A stretch of 64,000 nt of DNA from contig NZ_JAEC01000014.1 in NCBI RefSeq assembly GCF_000518705.1, positions 106,726-170,725 of the forward strand. Reading direction: 5' to 3'. The DNA is from Shewanella colwelliana ATCC 39565 (lineage in GTDB: Bacteria; Pseudomonadota; Gammaproteobacteria; Enterobacterales; Shewanellaceae). Numbering within the stretch: the stretch's first letter is position 1; every line of letters starts with the position of its first letter. Shown in pieces: positions 58,927-64,000 of this stretch. The position numbers and the translations under genes were made by a program. The notes beneath the pieces are model-generated. The model was not told the origin of the DNA. It did not search any database and saw nothing but the letters and a program-made list of their open reading frames with translations.

Positions 58927-59280
58927 ATGTTATTTATCAATATATTCTGTGTCGCTTTTATTGGATTCATCATCTGGTGGTTCTGGTTATACAAGCCAGC
59001 TGTCGCGACAAGTGTCGGTGATAATCAAGCGGTTGTGGTCAAAGATGGGGTCTACACACCTGCGAGAGTCAAAGTGAAAGCACAACAGGCCACCACACTG
59101 ACTTTTCTTCGTCATGATCAGTCTGGCTGCTCGGCAAGTTTGTTGATTCCTGATTTAGAGATAAGCCAAGAGTTAGCCTTAGGTTCGGCCACGCTTATTA
59201 ATCTTCCGCCACTAGCGAAAGGCGTTTATCCATTTCATTGTCAAATGCAGATGTATAAAGGTGTGCTTATTGTTGAATAG
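58927..59280 (+). CDS. Membrane-anchored cupredoxin-like protein
   Basis: 117 residues. The N-terminal membrane helix (residues about 2-21, IFCVAFIGFIIWWFWLY) leaves a beta-sandwich domain outside. Possible copper ligands are His63, Cys68, His104, Cys105, Met107 and Met109 in RHDQSGCSA and YPFHCQMQMYKG, the C-H-M pattern of cupredoxins. It starts with GGAG upstream and follows copA, so it probably accepts copper from CopA in the periplasm. A role in oxidising Cu(I) is possible; no enzyme domain is present. Confidence 0.85.
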   Translation: MLFINIFCVAFIGFIIWWFWLYKPAVATSVGDNQAVVVKDGVYTPARVKVKAQQATTLTFLRHDQSGCSASLLIPDLEISQELALGSATLINLPPLAKGVYPFHCQMQMYKGVLIVE

Positions 59281-59337
59281 ATTTTATGGGCAGGGTAAAC
59301 CACCGACTTAGGTTTACCCTAATAGAGGTTGTTAGCG

Positions 59338-59877
59338 TTAGAATCTATAGCCTAGGTTAATGGTTGTGGTATGTGTATCAAGCAGATCCATGGTTTGGAA
59401 AGCATAGTTAACGGACATCTCTAACCCTGAACTAAACTCAAAGCGCCAACCCAGACCCGCAAGCAAGCCAACGCCATCCTTTTTATGTCGCTGGTAATCA
59501 TTATTGGTATCGATAAACTTGAGGTTATATTGGTTAGCGCCAAGTTTAAACACTAGGCGGTTACGCTGAGAAAGCGGAAGTGCATATAAGGCCGCCACGC
59601 GAAAACTGTACACATCTTTTAGTTGATTGTTGATGGTGATGATATCGGTTAGAAAAACATCTTGCTCCATATAACCCAGCTCCACGCCCCACTCAGGATT
59701 AAACTGATACCGGTAGGCAATATCGTAGTGGGTTTGCACATCATCAGTATCAATATCTTTGTCTGATGACGCTTCGGTCACTCCCCAACCTATACCCGCC
59801 GATAGCGCGTGCTGGTAGTCTGCGGCGAGTGTGAGCGGGGAGATAAGCAGGCATAATGCAGTGATTACTGTTTTCAT
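59338..59877 (-). CDS. Outer membrane beta-barrel protein, AcfA/OmpA-like
   Basis: 179 residues with a signal peptide (residues 1-18, ITALCLLISPLTLAA), then an alternating-strand 8-strand barrel with a terminal aromatic (NLGYRF). Such small porin-like proteins bind or stiffen the outer membrane; function unknown. No TonB or peptidoglycan-binding domain. Confidence 0.8.
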   Translation of the reverse strand: MKTVITALCLLISPLTLAADYQHALSAGIGWGVTEASSDKDIDTDDVQTHYDIAYRYQFNPEWGVELGYMEQDVFLTDIITINNQLKDVYSFRVAALYALPLSQRNRLVFKLGANQYNLKFIDTNNDYQRHKKDGVGLLAGLGWRFEFSSGLEMSVNYAFQTMDLLDTHTTTINLGYRF

Positions 59878-59996
59878 AACAATCCTTTGTAAAGTGATAA
59901 CGACTAAATATCGAAACTGACTTATATCAGATATTTAATCTGTCTGAAACAGGGTATACCATACTTTACCAAAGTGTTTCCTTAACATTGAGTTGA

Positions 59997-60116
59997 TTAG
60001 TTTTTGTTTGTGTCGAATTAATAGATAAACCTCTGTGGGATGCAGGCACTATCGCGACCGTTATTTTTTGCACCGCATCAATGGTGGTAACCGTCTATAA
60101 ATGGTCAGGCGGCTAA
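59997..60116 (+). pseudogene. Possible 3' remnant of a lost membrane-protein gene
   Basis: One open frame without a start codon reads ELIDKPLWDAGTIATVIF and CTASMVVTVYKWSGG to a stop at 60114-60116. It looks like the C-terminal helix of a membrane protein. It overlaps the end of the DUF2061 gene on the other strand. The identity is not recognised. Confidence 0.35.
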
Positions 60117-60299
60117 GGGCTTGAGTTGTTTATTCTCAAAGCGCTTCCATATTTTTTCATGGAAGTAGAACACCACAGTGTTGATCGCAGGCTCAATCAA
60201 GGCAATAGCACCACCAATGACAATACTGCCTGTTAATAGGTAAGTAACAGTGAAGGCAACGCTGAAATACAGTATTGCAAAAGTGAATGTCTTAGTCAT
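60105..60299 (-). CDS. DUF2061 small membrane protein
   Basis: 64 residues from ATG 60299 (GAGGAG upstream; the longer frame from 60323 overlaps the Fur box). Two hydrophobic segments, TFAILYFSVAFTVTYLLTGS and IVIGGAIALIEPAINTVVFYF, then HEKIWKRF: the DUF2061 signature. Function unknown. It is controlled by a near-perfect Fur box, so iron limitation probably induces it. Confidence 0.85.
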   Translation of the reverse strand: MTKTFTFAILYFSVAFTVTYLLTGSIVIGGAIALIEPAINTVVFYFHEKIWKRFENKQLKPLAA

Positions 60300-60322
60300 G
60301 ATGTAACTCCTCTTTAATTCCA

Positions 60323-60341
60323 TTAAATGATAATCATTATC
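60323..60341. promoter_or_regulatory. Strong Fur box before the DUF2061 gene
   Basis: TTAAATGATAATCATTATC equals the 19-bp Fur consensus at 16 positions, the last 16 bases exactly. It is 24-42 bases upstream of the DUF2061 start. Confidence 0.9.
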
Positions 60342-60408
60342 ACTTGCGTTTTAAAGAGGATAATGCCGATAGGGCTAAAAGAGTTTTTAGATTGCCCCAG
60401 GGTGTGTG

Positions 60409-60577
60409 TAATACCAATCAATATAAAGATGTGCTCGTCCAGCGCTAAAGCTCCCTGTTAAGCCTGTTTTTGCTTCCTACTTGCCTCACAAAGGATCAAC
60501 CATTTCATCGCCCATTGGCCTTGAATTAGTAGCTAAAAACAGGCTGAGTCGATCACTTTCTTATACTGACTGGTTTA
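60409..60577. mobile_element. MITE-like element of about 170 bp
   Basis: Imperfect terminal inverted repeats of about 20 bases: TAATACCAATCAATATAAAG at the left and CTTTCTTATACTGACTGGTTTA at the right. A second, perfect 11-base inverted repeat is inside (AGCCTGTTTTT at 60461-60471 and AAAAACAGGCT at 60535-60545). There is no coding frame. It is the only clear content of the 350-base gap between DUF2061 and menB apart from the Fur box and terminator. Confidence 0.6.
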
Positions 60578-60590
60578 ACCCATTAACATA

Positions 60591-60616
60591 ACAAAGCCGC
60601 AGATATGCGGCTTTGT
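60591..60616 (-). terminator. Terminator of menB
   Basis: Stem ACAAAGCCGC / GCGGCTTTGT with a six-base loop; on the minus strand it is followed by TATGTTAATGG. It lies 35 bases beyond the menB stop. Confidence 0.75.
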
Positions 60617-60650
60617 TTTAGGAGAGACTTTGGTGGCTAAAGATTTGTGA

Positions 60651-61559
60651 TTAATAGTGCCAAGGGAATTTAGAAAAGTCTTGGTCACGCTTTTCTAAGA
60701 AAGCATCGCGTCCCTCAACCGCCTCATCGGTGCCATAGGCCAGACGAGTCGCCTCACCAGCAAACAGTTGCTGACCGACTAATCCATCATCTGGGAGGTT
60801 GAAGCCATACTTCAACATGCGCATGGCCGTTGGCGATTTTGAGTTAATCTCTTTCGCCCAGACTAAGGCCTCGGTTTCAAGTTCTGCGTGAGGAATCGAA
60901 CGATTGACCATACCCATATCGAACGCTTCATCTGCGCTGTAGTTAAAACCTAAGAAGAAGATTTCGCGGGCACGCTTTTGACCGACCATCTTGGCAAGAT
61001 ATGCGCTGCCGTAGCCAGAATCGAAACTGCCGACGTCAGGGTCTGTTTGTTTAAATATGGCATGCTCTTTTGATGCAAGAGTGAGATCGCACACGACATG
61101 CAAGCTATGGCCACCACCAACAGCCCAACCCGGTACTACAGCAATCACGACTTTCGGCATAAAGCGGATCAGACGCTGAACCTCTAATATATGTAGGCGA
61201 CCCATGCGGGCTATATCGGGGGTACCTTGCTGCTCCCCTTCATATTTATAACCGTCTTTGCCACGAATACGTTGATCACCGCCAGCGCAAAAAGAGTATT
61301 GCCCTTTGGCTGATGGGCCGTTGCCAGTGATTAATACACAACCCACATCTGACCATTGGCGCGCATGGTCCAAAGCAATATAGAGTTCATCGACTGTTTT
61401 GGGTCTAAATGAGTTGAGGCAATCGGGGCGATTAATAGCGATACGAACAGTACCCTGATCTTTGGCTCTATGGTAGGTGATATCTTCAAATTCAAATCCA
61501 GCCACTTGATCCCACAATCTAGGGTCAAAAATATCTGAAACCTTATCAGTCATGTTCAT
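60651..61559 (-). CDS. menB: 1,4-Dihydroxy-2-naphthoyl-CoA synthase MenB
   Basis: Crotonase-family enzyme closing the second ring of the menaquinone naphthoquinone; 302 residues. Typical MenB features: INRPDCLNSFRPKTVDEL, SFCAGGDQRIRG, the active-site VPGWAVGGGHSLHVVCDL and TDPDVGSFDSGYGSAYLA, ending DFSKFPWHY. Menaquinone is needed for anaerobic respiration in Shewanella. Alone here, other men genes elsewhere. Confidence 0.96.
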   Translation of the reverse strand: MNMTDKVSDIFDPRLWDQVAGFEFEDITYHRAKDQGTVRIAINRPDCLNSFRPKTVDELYIALDHARQWSDVGCVLITGNGPSAKGQYSFCAGGDQRIRGKDGYKYEGEQQGTPDIARMGRLHILEVQRLIRFMPKVVIAVVPGWAVGGGHSLHVVCDLTLASKEHAIFKQTDPDVGSFDSGYGSAYLAKMVGQKRAREIFFLGFNYSADEAFDMGMVNRSIPHAELETEALVWAKEINSKSPTAMRMLKYGFNLPDDGLVGQQLFAGEATRLAYGTDEAVEGRDAFLEKRDQDFSKFPWHY

Positions 61560-61681
61560 TATCCTGTATCTGACTCGTTAACTAAGAGGAATTTGCCAAG
61601 GCTAGGCTTAATATTTATTGAGGTCAATAATGGATATGAAAACCGTGCTGTGAGCGCGGCGTTCATATCTTATCGAAGGGA

Positions 61682-62035
61682 CTATCTTAATTTATCGCAA
61701 ATGAAAATCTGATTGTCTTTACTTAAATCAGAGAAGCGGCTGGCTTTGCCACCACAATATTCATCTTTGTACTCTAATACGGTTTGTTCTGATTCGAGAA
61801 TGCTATCTAACGCAGCAAGTTCTGCTTTTGTTAGCCGATTAGCTATTTCGGTTTTAAGTTGAGAGATATGGCTATCGACTTTGATGATTTTGGTTCCTGT
61901 CATTGAGTCCAGCTTACGCTCAACCTTTTTCATCAGTGCATCGGTCTGAGCTATGGGCTCATCCAGCTTATCTGTTTTGGTCGCGAGGTAATAAAGTAAC
62001 CCAACACCCACTCCTAAAATAATCCAGCCTCTCAT
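61682..62035 (-). CDS. Hypothetical protein with N-terminal membrane anchor
   Basis: 117 residues, not recognised. An N-terminal hydrophobic segment (GWIILGVGVGLLYYLAT) is followed by a charged, probably helical part and two Cys (DEYCGGK and IFICDKL). It is divergent from ccoG. Function unknown. Confidence 0.65.
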   Translation of the reverse strand: MRGWIILGVGVGLLYYLATKTDKLDEPIAQTDALMKKVERKLDSMTGTKIIKVDSHISQLKTEIANRLTKAELAALDSILESEQTVLEYKDEYCGGKASRFSDLSKDNQIFICDKLR

Positions 62036-62124
62036 TATTTAACCAACCTTGGTGAACAATTTGTAATAGAAAAGGTATAATAAGCCAGTTTTCATGGAAT
62101 ATTAAAGCTGTAAGGCTGCTAAAT

Positions 62125-63552
62125 ATGAACGCAGAATCAAATAAAAAGGATTATTCAAAGACTGAGCGAATCAAAATTCATCAGCCTGACGTCAATAAGT
62201 CCGATCGTTTTAACCCCCGCAACCGCATTTATGTCAGAGCAATCGAAGGTGTGTGGACACAACTTCGTCGCCGTTTGGGTTGGGTCGCGATGCTATTCTT
62301 CCTTATATTGCCTTGGATCCCTTGGGGGGATAGACAAGCAGTATGGTTTAACCTTGGTGAGCAGAAGTTTCACATCTTTGGTTTAACTATCTGGCCTCAA
62401 GACCTTACCTTACTCGCAGCACTATTAATGATAGCTGCATTTGGCCTATTTTTCGTTACTACCTATCTTGGCCGTGTTTGGTGTGGCTACACTTGCCCAC
62501 AAACCGTGTGGACCTTTATCTTTATCTGGTTTGAAGAGAAGTTAGAGGGAGCGCGCAATAAGCGCATTAAGCTAGATCAAATGCCATGGAGTTTTAATAA
62601 ACTGTGGCGTAAAACGGCTAAACATACTGCTTGGCTATTGATCTCACTCTTAACGGCAATGACCTTTGTTTCCTACTTTGTGCCAACCACTGAAGTCTAC
62701 ATCGATGTATTTAGTGGCAGCGCGTCCGGTGGTATCTACTTCTGGGTGGTGCTTTTTACCTTAGCGACATACGGGAACGCGGGGTGGATGCGTGAAATCA
62801 TGTGTATTCACATGTGTCCTTATGCACGTTTCCAGGCCGCTATGTTCGATAAGAACACCTATATTGTGGGCTATGATGCAAAGCGTGGTGAATCTAGAGG
62901 TCCGCGTTCACGTAAAGCTGACCACAAAGAGATGGGCCTTGGTGACTGTATCGATTGTGACCTGTGTGTACAGGTATGCCCAACCGGTATCGATATTCGT
63001 AACGGCTTGCAATACGAGTGTATTAACTGCGGTGCATGTATCGATGCGTGCGATACCACCATGGAGCGTATGGGTTATCAAAAAGGCTTAATCGCTTACA
63101 CCACTGAAAATAAACTAGATGGTGTAAAGGAAAAGGTACTTCGCCCTAAGTTGGTGGGTTATGGTGTCGTGCTGACTGTCATGATACTTATCTTTGTCTA
63201 TGCTAGCGCCACGATTGCACCAGTGCGAGTGGATATCATCCGTGATAGAAACCAGCTGTTTAGAGAAAATGATCAGGGACTCACAGAGAACACCTTTACT
63301 CTAAAAATTCTCAACAAGACTGAATCCGTGCATGAATATGATTTAAGTGTCGATGGACTGCCAGAGTATCAGTGGTTTGGCCCACAGACTGTAACCATTG
63401 CAGGCGGTGAGGTATTAACGCTACCAGTTAGTGTTGCGGTTGACCCTGTCTCCTTATCTCGACCAATGCTTAAAGTCGACTTTAAGGTTTCTACCGTAAT
63501 AGATGGAGAGACTGTGGAAGCGACACAGGAATCGAGGTTCTTCAGCCAATAA
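62125..63552 (+). CDS. ccoG: Cytochrome c oxidase accessory protein CcoG (FixG/RdxA)
   Basis: Membrane-bound ferredoxin-like protein, 475 residues, thought to reduce copper for cbb3-type cytochrome oxidase assembly. Several membrane segments in the N-terminal half with WCGYTCPQTVW and CIHMCPYARFQ; two 4Fe-4S clusters in DCIDCDLCVQVCPTGI and CINCGACIDACD; C-terminal Ig-like domain. The rest of the cbb3 operon is not in the window. A terminator follows. Confidence 0.96.
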   Translation: MNAESNKKDYSKTERIKIHQPDVNKSDRFNPRNRIYVRAIEGVWTQLRRRLGWVAMLFFLILPWIPWGDRQAVWFNLGEQKFHIFGLTIWPQDLTLLAALLMIAAFGLFFVTTYLGRVWCGYTCPQTVWTFIFIWFEEKLEGARNKRIKLDQMPWSFNKLWRKTAKHTAWLLISLLTAMTFVSYFVPTTEVYIDVFSGSASGGIYFWVVLFTLATYGNAGWMREIMCIHMCPYARFQAAMFDKNTYIVGYDAKRGESRGPRSRKADHKEMGLGDCIDCDLCVQVCPTGIDIRNGLQYECINCGACIDACDTTMERMGYQKGLIAYTTENKLDGVKEKVLRPKLVGYGVVLTVMILIFVYASATIAPVRVDIIRDRNQLFRENDQGLTENTFTLKILNKTESVHEYDLSVDGLPEYQWFGPQTVTIAGGEVLTLPVSVAVDPVSLSRPMLKVDFKVSTVIDGETVEATQESRFFSQ

Positions 63553-63579
63553 CCGCGAAGATCATGTTATATAGGTAGT

Positions 63580-63606
63580 AAAAGGGGCTAATTAGCCCCT
63601 TTTTTA
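63580..63606 (+). terminator. Terminator of ccoG
   Basis: Stem AAAGGGGCTAATTAGCCCCTTT with a minimal loop and a T run. Confidence 0.93.
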
Positions 63607-63667
63607 TACGTATCGTTTGATAACTGCGCGCTCAAACATAAATGTGTCATATTCTTTCAAAAAGCCC

Positions 63668-63695
63668 TTGCGCCCATCCGAGAACTCCCTATAAT
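63668..63695 (+). promoter_or_regulatory. rRNA operon promoter P1
   Basis: TTGCGC (63668-63673), 16-base spacer, TATAAT (63690-63695), followed by a G/C-rich discriminator GCGCATCC, as at ribosomal P1 promoters. Confidence 0.8.
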
Positions 63696-63894
63696 GCGCA
63701 TCCACTGACACGGCACAGCAGGCCAATCGCTCTTAGCAAACGCTAGGCAGCACGGGACTTGCAGCAGTGTGAGAGAGTTTAGTTTTTCGGAATTAGACTC
63801 AGGTGGTAAGCGCTTTAGCAGGCTTCCAGTGTTGATTGATTATCACATCAGTGGTTAACAAATCATCGCTTGGAAAACTTCTTAAAATAAGCAC

Positions 63895-63922
63895 TTGACG
63901 CCAACAACGGGAAGTGTAGAAT
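63895..63922 (+). promoter_or_regulatory. rRNA operon promoter P2
   Basis: TTGACG (63895-63900), 16-base spacer, TAGAAT (63917-63922), with the ACGCATCC discriminator. Second of two promoters in the leader. Confidence 0.82.
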
Positions 63923-63981
63923 ACGCATCCCTAAGCCAACGACCTAGCGTCTAACGGCGGTATCTGAGAGATTGATACCAA

Positions 63982-63994
63982 CGCTCTTTAACAA
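63982..63994 (+). promoter_or_regulatory. boxA antitermination site of an rRNA leader
   Basis: CGCTCTTTAACAA matches the boxA consensus TGCTCTTTAACAA at 12 of 13 bases. The 16S rRNA gene should start about 150-200 bases past the right edge. Confidence 0.88.
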
Positions 63995-64000
63995 GATGAA

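Overview
The window reads as a chromosomal replication-origin region from a marine gammaproteobacterium of the genus Shewanella or a very close relative. The basis is gene order (pepQ | fadBA ... tag | glyQS ... gyrB-recF-dnaN-dnaA | rpmH-rnpA-yidD-yidC-mnmE ... mioC-oriC-mnmG-rsmG-parAB-atpIBEFHAGDC-glmU ... glmS) and protein sequences that look like Shewanella versions. This assignment comes from recall, not from a search. No tRNA, CRISPR array, prophage or transposase gene was seen. A ribosomal RNA operon promoter lies at the right edge; its 16S gene is outside the window.

Layout. 1-6.7 kb: pepQ (cut by the window edge) diverges from the fatty-acid oxidation operon fadBA, then small genes (GNAT, YbaK, TusA, MOSC). 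6.9-11.6 kb: a very large exported propeller-amidohydrolase, an exported hypothetical protein and tag. 11.7-17.1 kb: glyQS and the 5-oxoprolinase operon pxpBCA. 17.1-24.1 kb: a frameshifted hypothetical gene and the dnaA-dnaN-recF-gyrB operon, all on the minus strand. 24.1-28.3 kb: the divergent rpmH-rnpA-yidD-yidC-mnmE cluster. 28.3-36.1 kb: an accessory block (hrpB, sulfotransferase, a broken HNH endonuclease, LysE exporter, a nucleoside hydrolase split at a nine-C tract, and a UbiG-like methyltransferase). 36.2-41.5 kb: mioC, oriC, mnmG, rsmG, parA, parB. 41.7-48.6 kb: the complete F1Fo ATP synthase operon. 48.6-64 kb: a repeat-rich gap, glmU, an iron-regulated TonB receptor, a DeoR regulator with glmS, a copper operon (MerR, CopA, cupredoxin), a Fur-controlled DUF2061 gene, a MITE-like element, menB, ccoG and rRNA promoters.

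How it works together. Replication starts at oriC between mioC and mnmG (three perfect DnaA boxes, about 20 GATC sites). The dnaA-rpmH gap also carries DnaA boxes and many GATC sites. ParA and ParB are encoded just right of oriC. Five parS-like sites are scattered over the left side (5.8, 8.9, 10.2, 20.4 and 30.6 kb). The best of them sits inside a perfect 42-bp palindrome that probably also ends transcription.

Three genes (17.1-17.8 kb, 32.2-33.0 kb, 33.9-34.9 kb) are each interrupted by one apparent frameshift. These may be true decay, phase variation or sequencing error. No wholly unknown multi-gene system was identified. The strongest leads are the parS distribution, the G/C-tract switch in the nucleoside hydrolase, the copper operon, the DeoR operator at glmS and the structured repeats after atpC.
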